Part shown: positions 13,629 to 23,556 of the stretch, piece by piece | Layout of the letters: each line of letters starts with the position of its first letter | Position numbering within the stretch: the first letter of the stretch is position 1 | Assembly: GCF_009601165.1 (NCBI RefSeq) | Contig: NZ_WIRE01000001.1 | Location: 1,302,001-1,366,000 of the forward strand | Length of the DNA stretch: 64,000 bases | Direction of reading: 5' to 3' | From: Alcanivorax sediminis | Lineage (GTDB): Bacteria; Pseudomonadota; Gammaproteobacteria; Pseudomonadales; Alcanivoracaceae | Notes under the pieces: model-generated | What the model saw: only the letters and a program-made list of their open reading frames with translations | Databases searched by the model: none | Told to the model about the DNA's origin: nothing | Program-made: the position numbers and the translations under genes

Positions 13629-14348
13629 TTAAAGCGCGCGTGCCAGACACCATACCCTGACCGAGGCGGCGCCTGCTGTAAGCAGGGCCCGGCTGGCTTC
13701 CCGGGCGGTCGCGCCTGTGGTCATCACGTCATCGACCAGAATCAGGTGCTTGCCTCGTACATCCGACTGGCAACGGAAGGCCTTACGCAGATTACGCTGG
13801 CGTTGGTGACGTGTCAGGCCTTGCTGATGCGGGGTAGCGCGACAGCGCTTCAGGGCCGGTACCACCGGGCGCTGCCAGTGGCGACTGAGCAGCTGGGCCA
13901 GTCGCTCACTCTGGTCAAACCCCCTGCGCCAGCGGCGCAACCAATGCACGGGCAGTGGGCAAATCAGGTCACTGTCAGGCCATGGGAGCGGGGCGTCAGA
14001 GAGAAGCTGTTGCAAGGCCCGTTCGTTGACGAGTTTGCCGTGATATTTGAACCCCTGAATCAACATGTCCAGCGGGAACTGATAGGGGTAGAGCGCGGTG
14101 CTGGAGGCGAAGTCAGGTGGGCGACGGATGCAGCGGCCGCACAGCGGGGGCGCCTCGGAGATGGCTGGGGCGGCGCTAAATGGCAGGCCGCAGCGACATT
14201 GGTTGTTGGGGAGGGGCTGCAGAAGGGTCAGGCAGTGGCTGCAGAGTGGCTGGTCATCTCTGATACCGCAAAGCAAGCAGGGCACGGACTGGTTAAATAA
14301 TGTGCTGCAGTAAACTTTTGTTGCTGCTGCGAGGTTGACAGGTGGCAT
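13629..14348 (-). CDS. comF: ComF family phosphoribosyltransferase-like protein
   Basis: 239 residues from the ATG at 14348, chosen because GGGAG precedes it; a GTG at 14372 would add eight residues. The N-terminus has a double zinc-binding cluster (CLLCG...CSHC, CRCG...CGRC). The C-terminus carries the phosphoribosyltransferase loop LILVDDVMTTGAT that binds PRPP. ComF/GntX proteins are linked to DNA uptake and DNA metabolism. It diverges from bioB, and its start codon lies inside the predicted bioB promoter, so the two transcription units share regulatory DNA. Confidence 0.9.
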   Translation of the reverse strand: MPPVNLAAATKVYCSTLFNQSVPCLLCGIRDDQPLCSHCLTLLQPLPNNQCRCGLPFSAAPAISEAPPLCGRCIRRPPDFASSTALYPYQFPLDMLIQGFKYHGKLVNERALQQLLSDAPLPWPDSDLICPLPVHWLRRWRRGFDQSERLAQLLSRHWQRPVVPALKRCRATPHQQGLTRHQRQRNLRKAFRCQSDVRGKHLILVDDVMTTGATAREASRALLTAGAASVRVWCLARAL

Positions 14349-14363
14349 GCTGCTCCCTAGCCT
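14335..14363 (+). promoter_or_regulatory. Predicted sigma-70 promoter of the bio operon
   Basis: TTGACA at 14335-14340, a 17-nt spacer, and TAGCCT at 14358-14363, placed 27 bases before the bioB ATG. The -35 box is consensus and the -10 is weaker. A BirA-type operator was looked for and not found. Confidence 0.6.
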
Positions 14364-14389
14364 TCTAGGCACGAATCAAGGAGACAAGC

Positions 14390-15538
14390 ATGCCCGCCAC
14401 CGCCAGCACCGCCCAAGAGTCCCAGTCTCAAATCGCTGTACGCCATGACTGGAAACGTAGTGAGATCGAAGCCCTGTTTGCGCTTCCGTTCAACGATCTG
14501 CTGTTCAAGGCTGCCACGGTACACCGGGCCTTTTTCGATCCCAATGCGGTGCAGGTGAGTACCTTGCTGTCCATCAAGACGGGGGCCTGCCCGGAAGACT
14601 GCAAGTACTGCTCCCAGTCCGGTCACTACAACACCGAGCTGGAAAAGGAAAAGCTGCTGGAAGTGGCGCGGGTAGTGGAAGAGGCCAGGGCGGCCCGTGA
14701 CAAGGGGGCCTCGCGCTTCTGTATGGGGGCCGCCTGGCGCAGTCCCCGTGACCGCGACATGCCGTTCGTGCTGGACATGATCCGCCAGGTGAAAGGGCTT
14801 GGCATGGAAACCTGCATGACCCTGGGTATGCTCGACAAGGGCCAGGCCGAAGCGTTGGCGGACGCGGGCCTCGATTACTACAACCACAACCTGGATACCT
14901 CCCCGGAGTACTACGGCAAGGTGATCACCACCCGCACCTACAATGACCGGCTGAGCACGTTGTCCAATGTGCGTGATGCCGGCATGAAAGTGTGCTGTGG
15001 CGGTATCGTGGGCATGGGCGAAGAGCGGGACGATCGCGTGGGCTTGCTGCAGCAGCTGGCTAACCTGCCCCACCATCCGGAATCCGTGCCGATTAACATG
15101 TTGGTAAAGATCGAAGGCACGCCGCTGGCTGACGTGGATGACCTGGATCCGTTCGAGTTCGTGCGCACGGTGGCTGTGGCGCGGATTCTGATGCCGGAAT
15201 CCTATGTACGGCTGTCTGCCGGCCGTCAGGAAATGAATGATGAAGCGCAGGCGCTTTGCTTCATGGCCGGTGCCAATTCGATCTTCTATGGCGAGCGTCT
15301 GTTGACCACCGATAATCCTGAAGCCAATCACGACCAGCAGTTGTTCAAGCGCTTGGGCATCCATCCGCTGGATCCCCGCCATGAGGCGTCCGATGAGGCC
15401 CATGAAGAAGCCATTAAGGCGCAGGTGGCCGAGCAGCAGGCAGAAGACGCCGGGCTGTTTTACAACGCCATGGACAAGCGTGCTGCCAAGCATGTGCTGG
15501 ACAAGGACACCGGTCGACCCGCAACCACCGAGCATTAA
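14390..15538 (+). CDS. bioB: Biotin synthase
   Basis: Radical-SAM enzyme that inserts sulphur into dethiobiotin to make biotin. The 4Fe-4S motif is [11 protein letters not shown] (about 63-73), followed by typical segments ([31 protein letters not shown]). 382 residues, with a somewhat long Ala/Glu-rich C-terminal tail. A strong AAGGAG precedes the ATG. First gene of bioB-F-H-C. Confidence 0.98.
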   Translation: MPATASTAQESQSQIAVRHDWKRSEIEALFALPFNDLLFKAATVHRAFFDPNAVQVSTLLSIKTGACPEDCKYCSQSGHYNTELEKEKLLEVARVVEEARAARDKGASRFCMGAAWRSPRDRDMPFVLDMIRQVKGLGMETCMTLGMLDKGQAEALADAGLDYYNHNLDTSPEYYGKVITTRTYNDRLSTLSNVRDAGMKVCCGGIVGMGEERDDRVGLLQQLANLPHHPESVPINMLVKIEGTPLADVDDLDPFEFVRTVAVARILMPESYVRLSAGRQEMNDEAQALCFMAGANSIFYGERLLTTDNPEANHDQQLFKRLGIHPLDPRHEASDEAHEEAIKAQVAEQQAEDAGLFYNAMDKRAAKHVLDKDTGRPATTEH

Positions 15539-15543
15539 GGCTG

Positions 15544-16710
15544 ATGGGCTTCGACCTGGCCACGGATCTGGCGGCTCGCCGCCGCCAGCATCGTTTGCGC
15601 CAACCCCTCGTTATGGACGGCCCCTGTGGCCGTCATGCGTGTTTGCAGGGGCAGCAATTCCTGAACTTCTGCAGTAACGATTACCTGGGGCTGGCCAACG
15701 ACCCCGAGGTCATTGCCGCTTTTCAGAACGCGGCCAGGGAATGGGGCGTGGGTAGCGGAGCCTCCCATCTGGTGTGCGGGCATCAGCGTCCACATCAGGA
15801 CCTGGAAGAGGCTCTGGCGGCCCACACCGGTCGTCAACGTGCCCTGTTATTTTCCACCGGTTACATGGCCAATATGGGCGTCATGTCTGCACTGCTTGGC
15901 AAGGGGGACGCGGTATTCGAAGACCGGCTCAATCATGCCTCCCTGCTGGATGGCGGCCTGTTGAGTGGCGCCCGCTTTCGTCGCTTTGCCCACAACGATG
16001 CCGACGCGTTGACCCGTCAGCTGCAACGTAGCGAGGCACGTCGCAAACTGGTGGTGGCTGATGGTGTGTTCAGCATGGATGGCGATGAAGCTCCTCTGTC
16101 TGCCTATGCCGAGGCCTGCGAAGCCAATGATGCCTGGCTGATGGTGGATGATGCCCATGGCATTGGCGTGCTTGATGACAAGGGGCGGGGCTCTCTGTTT
16201 GCCCAAGGCGTTAACGAGCGCACCCAGATACTCATGGGCACCCTGGGTAAAGGGCTGGGGACCGCTGGCGCCTTTGTGGCGGGTAGCCATGAATTGATTG
16301 AAACGCTGATCCAGTTTGCCCGCACCTTTATTTACACCACCGCCATGCCGGCGGCCGTTGCGGCCGCCACGCTGGTCAGTCTGGAGAAGTCCCGTCAGGA
16401 CAACTGGCGCCGGGAGAAACTGGCCGCGCTGATTGCCCGTTTTCGTGCCGGGGCCGTCGAACGGGGGTACACCCTGATGGCCTCACAAACTCCGATCCAG
16501 CCGATACTGATTGGCAGTGATGCCGACGCCATGGCGCTGAGTTCAGCCTTGCGGGAAAAGGGTTTCCTGATCACCGCGATCCGCCCACCTACGGTACCGG
16601 AAGGCGAAGCGCGGTTACGGGTGACGTTGTCTGCTGCCCATGAGCAGGCGGATGTGGATGCGTTGCTGGCGGCGCTGGAACAGTGCGTCCGGATCCTGCC
16701 TGATGCATGA
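15544..16710 (+). CDS. bioF: 8-amino-7-oxononanoate synthase
   Basis: PLP-dependent condensation of pimeloyl-ACP (or -CoA) with alanine, the first step of the biotin ring pathway. 388 residues. Motifs: [30 protein letters not shown], and the PLP-lysine segment [13 protein letters not shown]. It follows bioB by five bases, so it is translated from the same message. Confidence 0.97.
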   Translation: MGFDLATDLAARRRQHRLRQPLVMDGPCGRHACLQGQQFLNFCSNDYLGLANDPEVIAAFQNAAREWGVGSGASHLVCGHQRPHQDLEEALAAHTGRQRALLFSTGYMANMGVMSALLGKGDAVFEDRLNHASLLDGGLLSGARFRRFAHNDADALTRQLQRSEARRKLVVADGVFSMDGDEAPLSAYAEACEANDAWLMVDDAHGIGVLDDKGRGSLFAQGVNERTQILMGTLGKGLGTAGAFVAGSHELIETLIQFARTFIYTTAMPAAVAAATLVSLEKSRQDNWRREKLAALIARFRAGAVERGYTLMASQTPIQPILIGSDADAMALSSALREKGFLITAIRPPTVPEGEARLRVTLSAAHEQADVDALLAALEQCVRILPDA

Positions 16711-16770
16711 AGCCTCACTTGCTTCGCGATGGCGTGCATGGCGAACAAAAGTGTTTTTGAATTGTTAAGT

Positions 16771-16797
16771 GCCTGACGTGCGGTGTCAGGCGTCGTG
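16771..16797. repeat. Short inverted word repeat
   Basis: GCCTGACG and CGTCAGGC-like words in inverted order (16771-16797) in the 102-bp gap between bioF and bioH. Same word family as the gltD-hemE gap. Confidence 0.45.
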
Positions 16798-16812
16798 TGA
16801 GACAGGATAGAT

Positions 16813-17625
16813 ATGCCCAAGTTGATCCCCTTCCATAACACCTACAAGGCGACCGGTGTGGATGATGCCACTGCGCAGGACATCATTCTGATCCACGGTT
16901 GGGGGCTACATGCCATCGTCTTTGATGACATCGTGCCGGCCTTGCTGGAGCGCTTTCGGGTGACCGTGGTGGATTTGCCCGGCATGGGGCAGAGTCCGCT
17001 GCCCGGTGCGGACTACACCCTGGACTTTCTCGCCGATCAGGTGCTGGCGATCATGCCCGAGACTGCCCATGTGCTGGGCTGGTCGCTGGGGGGGCTGGTG
17101 GCGATGGCCATGGCGGCGAAAGCGCCGGCAAGGGTGTTGTCGGTGGTGACGGTCGCCACCTCGCCGCGTTTTACCTCCGGCGATGGTTGGGACACGGCCA
17201 TGAACCCGGAGATTCTCGAGAAATTTGCGGAAATGTTTGATGAGGACCATGAAGGCACCCTGGTGCGCTTCCTGGCCCTGAACTGCAAGGGCAGTGCGGC
17301 CATGCGTGACGATACTGCGCGCCTCAAGGAGATTCTCTACTTCTGCGGATTGCCCGCGCCGAAAGCATTACGTGGCGGCCTGGATATTCTTCGCGATGCG
17401 GATCTTCGTGCGGTGTTGCCCGCCTTGCCCATGCCGGTGCTGATGGTGTTTGGCGAGCATGATCATATTGTTCCTGCTGCGGCCATGGCTGCCAGCGAAG
17501 CATTGATCAACACCGGTCGCACGGCCCTGATCGAGCAGGTGGCCCATGTGCCTTTCCTGTCTGCGCCGGAGACCTTTACCCAGGCTGTTTATGACTTCTA
17601 TCGCGAGCATCAACTGGTTGGCTGA
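16813..17625 (+). CDS. bioH: Pimeloyl-ACP methyl ester esterase
   Basis: Alpha/beta hydrolase that removes the methyl group from pimeloyl-ACP methyl ester, ending BioC-dependent pimelate synthesis. 270 residues. Motifs: oxyanion-hole HGWG, nucleophile elbow GWSLGG, acid region FGEHDHIVP and a C-terminal catalytic His in VAHVPFLS. It lies just before bioC, its pathway partner, which confirms the assignment. Confidence 0.95.
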   Translation: MPKLIPFHNTYKATGVDDATAQDIILIHGWGLHAIVFDDIVPALLERFRVTVVDLPGMGQSPLPGADYTLDFLADQVLAIMPETAHVLGWSLGGLVAMAMAAKAPARVLSVVTVATSPRFTSGDGWDTAMNPEILEKFAEMFDEDHEGTLVRFLALNCKGSAAMRDDTARLKEILYFCGLPAPKALRGGLDILRDADLRAVLPALPMPVLMVFGEHDHIVPAAAMAASEALINTGRTALIEQVAHVPFLSAPETFTQAVYDFYREHQLVG

Positions 17626-17626
17626 C

Positions 17627-18412
17627 ATGAGCAATCCGACCCCGGACAAGGGCGCGGTCAGCGATCATTTCAGTCGCGCGGCGCGCAGCTATGACGAGCA
17701 TGCGATCCTGCAGCTGGCTGTCGGTCGTTCACTGGTGCAGCGCTTGCCCAATACCTTGCCTGTTCCGGCGGCGCTCGATCTTGGCTGTGCCACCGCTCCC
17801 TTTGCGCGCGCCCAGCAGCAGGCTCTGCCGGAAGTGCACTGGCAGGCTGTGGATTTGTCCCGTGCCATGTTGGCGGAAGCATCCGCGCGTGGTCGCCTTA
17901 GTGCGCATTACCAGCCTCTGTGTGCCGATGCGGAACAGCTTCCACTGGCAGAGGCCAGTCAGGGCCTGGTGTTTAGTTGCTTCGCCTTGCAGTGGTGTGA
18001 TCCGCAGGCGGTGCTGGACGAAATCGCCCGGGTGTTGGCGCCCGGTGGGCGACTGTTGCTGGCGGTCCCGCTGCGTGGCTCGCTGCGGGAGTTGCAACAA
18101 AGCTGGCAGGCGGTCAATCACCGTCCCCATGTGAATGCACTGCCCTCCCTTCGCGATTGGCAAGACGCGGCGCTCAAGGCCGGTTTCGCTGATGCGCAAT
18201 TGCAGCAGCAGGTGATGGTGGAGTATTACCCATCGGTCAAAGCCATTGCCCGCCGCCTCAAAGCCACCGGGGCAGACCATGTGAGTGGCGCCTCCGGCCT
18301 GACGGGCAAGAACGCCTGGCAGGCCATGGTGGCCGAGTACGAGAGCCAGCGAACCGATCAGGGCTTGCCACTGACGTGGAATGTACTGTTTGTGGAAGCG
18401 GAAAAATACTGA
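17627..18412 (+). CDS. bioC: Malonyl-ACP O-methyltransferase
   Basis: SAM-dependent methyltransferase that methylates malonyl-ACP to start pimelate synthesis on the fatty-acid machinery. 261 residues from the ATG at 17627, one base after the bioH stop; a longer frame would run back into bioH. Motifs: VSDHFSRAARSYDEHA near the N-terminus, SAM-binding ALDLGCAT, and FSCFALQWC. The operon appears to end here; no good terminator is seen. Confidence 0.95.
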   Translation: MSNPTPDKGAVSDHFSRAARSYDEHAILQLAVGRSLVQRLPNTLPVPAALDLGCATAPFARAQQQALPEVHWQAVDLSRAMLAEASARGRLSAHYQPLCADAEQLPLAEASQGLVFSCFALQWCDPQAVLDEIARVLAPGGRLLLAVPLRGSLRELQQSWQAVNHRPHVNALPSLRDWQDAALKAGFADAQLQQQVMVEYYPSVKAIARRLKATGADHVSGASGLTGKNAWQAMVAEYESQRTDQGLPLTWNVLFVEAEKY

Positions 18413-18554
18413 GCTACGAGCTACGCTTGATTGGAAAGGAAAATCCCAAACGTTTCCTGGTTTGGGGTTAATGGAAAAGCCTTCCAACTCGTCGAGTTCG
18501 GCGACCCGCAGAGTCTGATGCCTCTGTAGGAGCTATGCTTGCATGGCGATCCGA
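18411..18554. repeat. Word repeat and REP-like element between bioC and bioD
   Basis: GAGCTACGAGCTACG (18411-18425) is a tandem word like those in other gaps. Further on, CTGTAGGAGCTATGCTTGC (from 18523) followed by ATGGCGATC resembles the extragenic palindromic repeats common in Pseudomonas (GTAGGAGC...GCTTGC...GCGATC layout). Only one copy is seen in this window. Confidence 0.5.
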
Positions 18555-18649
18555 GCCCAGGCGAGGTGGAGATTCCAGAGCGTATGGAATCAACCGAATG
18601 GCGAACATGCCCCTGCAAAACGACGAAGCTGCAGATTCAAAGGTACCCA

Positions 18650-19309
18650 ATGGAAAACCAGAAACCCCCACTCCCCGCCCTGAAAGGCATCTTCTTCGTC
18701 ACTGGCACCGACACTGAAGTCGGCAAGACCTGGGTCAGCTGTCGCTTGCTGGAACGGGCTCAGGAAGCGGGGTTGAGTTGTTATGGGCTTAAGCCTGTGG
18801 CGGCAGGGTGCGAGGAAACCGCTGAAGGGTGGCGCAACGATGATGCCCTGCAACTGATGGCGGCCAGTTCCGTGAAGCTACCCTATGAGCTGGTGAACCC
18901 GGTGGCATTAAAAGCGCCGGTTGCGCCCCATATTGCAGCGCAACAGGAAGGCAAAGTGGTAACGCTGGCGAGACTCACCGGGTATGTGCGTGGTGCGCTG
19001 AATGCCCACCCTGCCGACCTGATCTTGATCGAAGGTGCGGGGGGCTGGCGAGTGCCGCTGAATGATCGCGAAATGCTCTCTGCACTGGCGAAGGAACTGG
19101 ATGTGCCGGTGATTCAAGTGGTGGGCATGAAGCTGGGCTGCATCAACCATGCCTTGCTGACCGCCGAGGCGATCCAGAAGGATGGCCTGCGTTACGCAGG
19201 TACCATGGCCAACAGAGGAGGGGCGAACTGTTTTGGGACGATGGATGCGCAGGAGGAAAACCTGCTGACATTGCGCCAGCATTTGCCAGGGGCATTTGCC
19301 ATCCTCTGA
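18650..19309 (+). CDS. bioD: Dethiobiotin synthetase
   Basis: ATP-dependent ring closure of 7,8-diaminononanoate with CO2 to dethiobiotin. 219 residues from the ATG at 18650; the frame extends upstream through the REP-like DNA, but that part has no family character. P-loop-like GTDTEVGKTW lies near the N-terminus, with KPVAAGCE, a weak NPVALKAPVAPH segment and EGAGGWRVP. It is separated from bioC by 237 bp and may have its own promoter. bioA is not in the window. Confidence 0.96.
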   Translation: MENQKPPLPALKGIFFVTGTDTEVGKTWVSCRLLERAQEAGLSCYGLKPVAAGCEETAEGWRNDDALQLMAASSVKLPYELVNPVALKAPVAPHIAAQQEGKVVTLARLTGYVRGALNAHPADLILIEGAGGWRVPLNDREMLSALAKELDVPVIQVVGMKLGCINHALLTAEAIQKDGLRYAGTMANRGGANCFGTMDAQEENLLTLRQHLPGAFAIL

Positions 19310-19499
19310 TCCGATACCGATTTTTCGAGTGCCTTTTTTCGCCATGAATTCATGCGCTTGTCACCTTTAACTGGGTGGTTACAGGAAGAAACATAGCACT
19401 ACAGTCCCACCACTCAAGCTCCACTGTACGGGTGCAATTTCCTGCCTAATCTTGGCTGGCCGTTCAACGTGAACGGCTTTCAATATTCAGGGGGAATGC

Positions 19500-21239
19500 A
19501 TGGACAGCAAACGACGGGTTGTCATTCAGGCGCTGGGTGCCGGAGGTACATTGGCATTGGCAGGCTGTGGTGGTGGCAGCAGCTCATCCGTAGCAACGAA
19601 CAATTCTTCTACACCGACACCCACGCCGAACCTTCCCGAGGAGCAGCCAGAAACCGCTGCACCGAAAGTGAGTTTTGTGCATGGCGTTGCCTCTGGAGAC
19701 CCGCTGTCAGACCGGGTGATTCTCTGGACCCGGGTCACCCCGGAACAAGAAGGTGACATCCCGGTTCGGCTGACGGTGGCCGCCGATCAGGCCATGTCGC
19801 AACCCGTGGCGGTTTACACCACTACCGCCAGTGCCGCTGGCGATTATTGCGTCAAGATCGATGCAGACGGTCTTCAGGCAGATCGCTGGTATTACTACCA
19901 GTTCGCTGTGGGAGATCAGACCTCGCCTGTCGGCCGCACGCGTACCTTCCCTGCCTCCTCGGACTTTATGGATCGCGCCCGTTTTGCGGTGGTGTCCTGC
20001 GCCAACTACCCCTTCGGCTTCTTCTCTGTTTATCGGGCCGTTGCGGAGCGCTCTGATCTGGATTTCGTTGTGCACCTGGGGGACTACCTGTACGAATACG
20101 GCCCGGGTGAATACGGGGATTTTCCCGAGCGGGATCCGTTGCCTCCCCAGGAAATGGTTTCACTGGCCGACTACCGTGCGCGCCATGCCCAGTACAAGAC
20201 GGATGAAGACCTTCAAGCGGTCCACCAGCAGTTCCCGATGATTGCGGTTTGGGATGACCACGAATCCACAGACAACAGTTATCGCGACGGGGCTGAGAAT
20301 CACCAACCCCTGACGGAGGGCGACTGGCAAACCCGCAAGGCGGTTTCCCAGCAGGCATATTTTGAGTGGCTGCCGATCCGGCCTCGCGAACCCGGCAACT
20401 TCAGTGTGATCTATCGTCAATTCCAGTTTGGTGACCTGATCGACCTGACCATGCTGGATACCCGTCTTGAGGGACGTGATGAGCAACTGACAGTGCCGCT
20501 GGATCCTGCCCGCAATAGTGAAGACCGGCACTTGATCAGTGCTGAGCAAATGGATTTCCTGCTGGGCTCCCTGACCCGGTCCACGGCTCATTGGCGCTTC
20601 ATTGGTCAGCAGGTGATGTTTGGGCAACTCAACATCGCAGAGTTGCCTGCGCTCACGGAAGATCAGGCGCAGCTGCGCAGTAACCTGTCCGCTATCAATA
20701 TGGATCAGTGGGATGGCTATGCGGCGGATCGACTGAAGATTCTCAACCATATCGATGACAACCATATCGACAATGTGGTGGTCCTGACCGGAGACATTCA
20801 TACCTCCTGGGCGAGTGAAATCTATCGCAATCCGTCGACGTTACTGGGTGATCTATTCGATAAACCGTTGGCGGCGGAGTTTGTGACCCCGGCGGTGACC
20901 AGTCCGGGCTTCCCGGATGGGGCTGCCGAGCTGGCCGGTATCCTGATTCCGGTAGCCAACCCGCACATCCGTTATGTGGAAGCCAAATCACGAGGCTTCA
21001 TTCTGGTGGATGTGACCCGCGCCCGGGCCCAGGCGGAGTTCTATTACGTGCAGAGCATCGAGTCCTATGACCTGCGTGGCCAGATCGATAACAGCAAGAC
21101 CAAGGTGGTGGCGGTGAACAGTGGCGACAGCCGCATTATCGAGGATGGGCCGGTCTCACGCCCGCGCACCCTGCGAACCGCCTTTAATCATCCACCCCTT
21201 CCCCTGAATGCCGTGACCGGTAAAGAGGTATTGTCATGA
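19500..21239 (+). CDS. phoD: PhoD-like alkaline phosphatase/phosphodiesterase
   Basis: 579 residues. The N-terminus has a twin-arginine-like KRR and then LALAGCGGG, so it is probably a Tat-exported lipoprotein; the start follows GGGGGA. The PhoD N-terminal domain (FVHGVASGDPLSDRVILWTR) and metallophosphatase domain follow: SCANYP with the Fe-binding Cys, HLGDYLYEY, AVWDDHE and TGDIHTSW. PhoD enzymes hydrolyse phosphate mono- and diesters with Fe/Ca. It overlaps the next phosphatase gene by ATGA, so both are coupled. A Pho box was not convincingly found. Confidence 0.92.
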   Translation: MDSKRRVVIQALGAGGTLALAGCGGGSSSSVATNNSSTPTPTPNLPEEQPETAAPKVSFVHGVASGDPLSDRVILWTRVTPEQEGDIPVRLTVAADQAMSQPVAVYTTTASAAGDYCVKIDADGLQADRWYYYQFAVGDQTSPVGRTRTFPASSDFMDRARFAVVSCANYPFGFFSVYRAVAERSDLDFVVHLGDYLYEYGPGEYGDFPERDPLPPQEMVSLADYRARHAQYKTDEDLQAVHQQFPMIAVWDDHESTDNSYRDGAENHQPLTEGDWQTRKAVSQQAYFEWLPIRPREPGNFSVIYRQFQFGDLIDLTMLDTRLEGRDEQLTVPLDPARNSEDRHLISAEQMDFLLGSLTRSTAHWRFIGQQVMFGQLNIAELPALTEDQAQLRSNLSAINMDQWDGYAADRLKILNHIDDNHIDNVVVLTGDIHTSWASEIYRNPSTLLGDLFDKPLAAEFVTPAVTSPGFPDGAAELAGILIPVANPHIRYVEAKSRGFILVDVTRARAQAEFYYVQSIESYDLRGQIDNSKTKVVAVNSGDSRIIEDGPVSRPRTLRTAFNHPPLPLNAVTGKEVLS

Positions 21240-23317
21240 TCTCCCCCTGGAAAATTCTGCCGCTGGTAGCGGCGATCACGCTGGCTGCCTGTGGTGGCGA
21301 CAGTGGTAGCACGTCCACGGCCGCCGCGCCTTCTGACAATACGGCGACCCCGAACATCCCGGATGTGGGTGATGGGGGCAGTGATGGTGGGGCTGGCAAT
21401 CCTCCTGCTGCCCTGCGCTTTATTGTGATTGGTGATTCTGGTTCCGGCTCTGAAGGGCAGTACGCCGTGGGTAATGCCATCGCGGAAGTGTGCCAGCAGA
21501 AGGATGAATTTGTCGGCGACATGGCTTTCCCCGGCTGTGACCTGGTGGTTGGCCTGGGTGACAACATCTATGAGTCTGGTGTGACCAGCGTGGATGACCC
21601 CCAGTTTGAAGAGAAATTCGAGAAGCCGTTCGAGCCGGTGCAGCTGCCGTTCTACATGGTATTGGGCAACCATGACAACACCGCCTACGTGGGGGGGGAT
21701 GGTGCGGGGAATGCCCGTGGGGAGTTCCAGGTTGACTACACCTACTTCGACGGCAAACTCTCCAGCCGCTGGAACATGCCGGATCGGTACTACCAGCACA
21801 GCGCAGGCATGACGACCACGAACCCTCGTCCGCTGGTGGACTTTTTTGCGCTGGACTCCAACCCCATCGCTGGCGGTTTTGCCGATCCGGATCTGGCGTA
21901 TGCCTATCACACCTACGGGATTGATCAGCGCAACTGGGCCGTGAATGCCCTTGGCAGTTCTGATGCCGTATTCAAGATTGCCATGTCACACCACCCCTAC
22001 CTGTCCAATGGCTCCCATGGCAATGCAGGAAACTATGATGGTGTCCCCAGTGAGCTGCTGCCGGTACTGGCCGGTGAGCGCTGGAAAGCCTTTATGGAAG
22101 AAGCCGTGTGTGACCAGGCGGACTTTCTGTTTGCCGGCCATGATCATGACTTGCAAGTGTTGAACGCGGTGCCGTCCTGTGGCCGTACCGAGTTTGTGGT
22201 CAGCGGTGCGGCAGGCAAGACCCGCTCTCTGGCAGACACCGAGCGGAACGCGGCGCGCTATCAGCAGGGCGACACCTATGGATTCTTCTGGATGAAGGCC
22301 ATTGAGGCAGACCCTGCGACCATGACTCCGGCCAAACTGTGCGTGGAAGCGTACACCGTGGATCCGCAAGTCGAAGGGTTGGGGGTTATTGCCAATGGCG
22401 AATTACAGCCAGCATTCACCCACTGCTTTGAAAAGCAGATGATGACCATGATGACGGCAGGCAATGACTTTTCCGGTCAGGCACTTGGCGGTTATGCCTT
22501 GCCGCTGCCGTTGCCGGAAGGCTTTGATGCCAACTTCACGGGCCCCCTCAAGGAACTGCGTGAGACCCTGGTGTCAGGCTTTACCGAAGCCGGAGCCGGG
22601 TTGCCGGAAGAGCAGCGTCAGGTGTTCGACCAGTTGTTGGCCGGTAGCGACATCCTGTTCAACGCGCTGGACGCGGCCACCGCTGCAATCCTGTCCGGTG
22701 ATAGCAGTGAGATGAACCAGTCCATCGAGGCGGTGCTGGCGGGTGCTGAGCAGTTGCAGGCCATCGATACCCGTGGTTTGCCTGAGCCCTTTAATCAGTT
22801 GGGCGGCGCCTTTGATGCTTTTGCGGCCGGTTTCGGCAACGGTGGCTTCGAGCCAGGGGAAGGCGATACTACTGCGGACATCGCTTTTATTGCGGCGCCA
22901 CTGGTGGAGTTGGCCCGCAACCTGGACAACATCGTCGATGGTATCGATGAGCAGGTGCCTGAAGACGTGCCGGTACTTGCCGGCCTGACCACCGTGCTAT
23001 CCACAGTAACCCTGGGGCTGGCCAATACTCTGGAGCAGCTGGTGTTGCTGGATACGTCTGCCACCGGTGAGCAGCTGATCGGTACAGTTGCGGCCACGCT
23101 GGAGCAGCTGGTCGAAGATGTGCTCTGGCTGAACCAGATCCCGGGCGCCGAAGACTTTGCCACTCTGCCTGGGGATGGTCTTTCATCCCTCCTGCTGATC
23201 GTCGTGCGCGAAGTGACCGAGCAGCTTGATGAGCGTGTCCTCAACCCACTGGATCCGCTGCTGGATCTGCTCTCGCCCATTACCGGTTTGCTGGTGGGAT
23301 TGCTGGATCTGCTCTGA
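21236..23317 (+). CDS. Calcineurin-like metallophosphatase lipoprotein with helical C-terminal extension
   Basis: 693 residues. The signal ends in a lipobox (LVAAITLAACGG) followed by a Ser/Thr-rich linker. The metallophosphatase domain (about 60-370) has IGDSGSGS, GLGDNIYESG, LGNHDN, MSHHP and FAGHDHD, an arrangement like purple acid phosphatases. From about 400 the chain is Ala/Leu/Glu-rich and helical with no domain I recognise. Translation is coupled to phoD (4-bp overlap). Role inferred: release of phosphate from organic esters outside the inner membrane. Confidence 0.88.
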   Translation: MISPWKILPLVAAITLAACGGDSGSTSTAAAPSDNTATPNIPDVGDGGSDGGAGNPPAALRFIVIGDSGSGSEGQYAVGNAIAEVCQQKDEFVGDMAFPGCDLVVGLGDNIYESGVTSVDDPQFEEKFEKPFEPVQLPFYMVLGNHDNTAYVGGDGAGNARGEFQVDYTYFDGKLSSRWNMPDRYYQHSAGMTTTNPRPLVDFFALDSNPIAGGFADPDLAYAYHTYGIDQRNWAVNALGSSDAVFKIAMSHHPYLSNGSHGNAGNYDGVPSELLPVLAGERWKAFMEEAVCDQADFLFAGHDHDLQVLNAVPSCGRTEFVVSGAAGKTRSLADTERNAARYQQGDTYGFFWMKAIEADPATMTPAKLCVEAYTVDPQVEGLGVIANGELQPAFTHCFEKQMMTMMTAGNDFSGQALGGYALPLPLPEGFDANFTGPLKELRETLVSGFTEAGAGLPEEQRQVFDQLLAGSDILFNALDAATAAILSGDSSEMNQSIEAVLAGAEQLQAIDTRGLPEPFNQLGGAFDAFAAGFGNGGFEPGEGDTTADIAFIAAPLVELARNLDNIVDGIDEQVPEDVPVLAGLTTVLSTVTLGLANTLEQLVLLDTSATGEQLIGTVAATLEQLVEDVLWLNQIPGAEDFATLPGDGLSSLLLIVVREVTEQLDERVLNPLDPLLDLLSPITGLLVGLLDLL

Positions 23318-23336
23318 ACAGCGCCTGCCTGAACGG

Positions 23337-23366
23337 AAGGCCGCAAGGGAAACCCTGCGGCCTTTT
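23337..23366 (+). terminator. Rho-independent terminator after the phosphatase pair
   Basis: AAGGCCGCA (23337-23345) pairs with TGCGGCCTT (23356-23364), extended by AGGG/CCCT inside, followed by a short T-run. Confidence 0.8.
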
Positions 23367-23467
23367 GGGTATTGGCTCTGATTTGCCGCGTGCGTATGGC
23401 GAGTGCGTAGCGACTTACTTGCAGGAAGCCGTGCTTGTATGGGGGGCGAGCGGGAGAGAGCGTTCCA

Positions 23468-23500
23468 TAAAAAGGCCGCCCCCACATTATGGGGGCGGCC
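23468..23500 (-). terminator. Terminator for the minus-strand PHA-synthase-like gene
   Basis: Perfect 11-bp arms (23474-23484 and 23490-23500) around a 5-nt loop, with a T-run on the minus strand. Confidence 0.8.
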
Positions 23501-23556
23501 CGGCGGTCTTCTTTACTCGCAGCGCCATTCTGCGTTGTTGCAGGATGGCGACGGGG

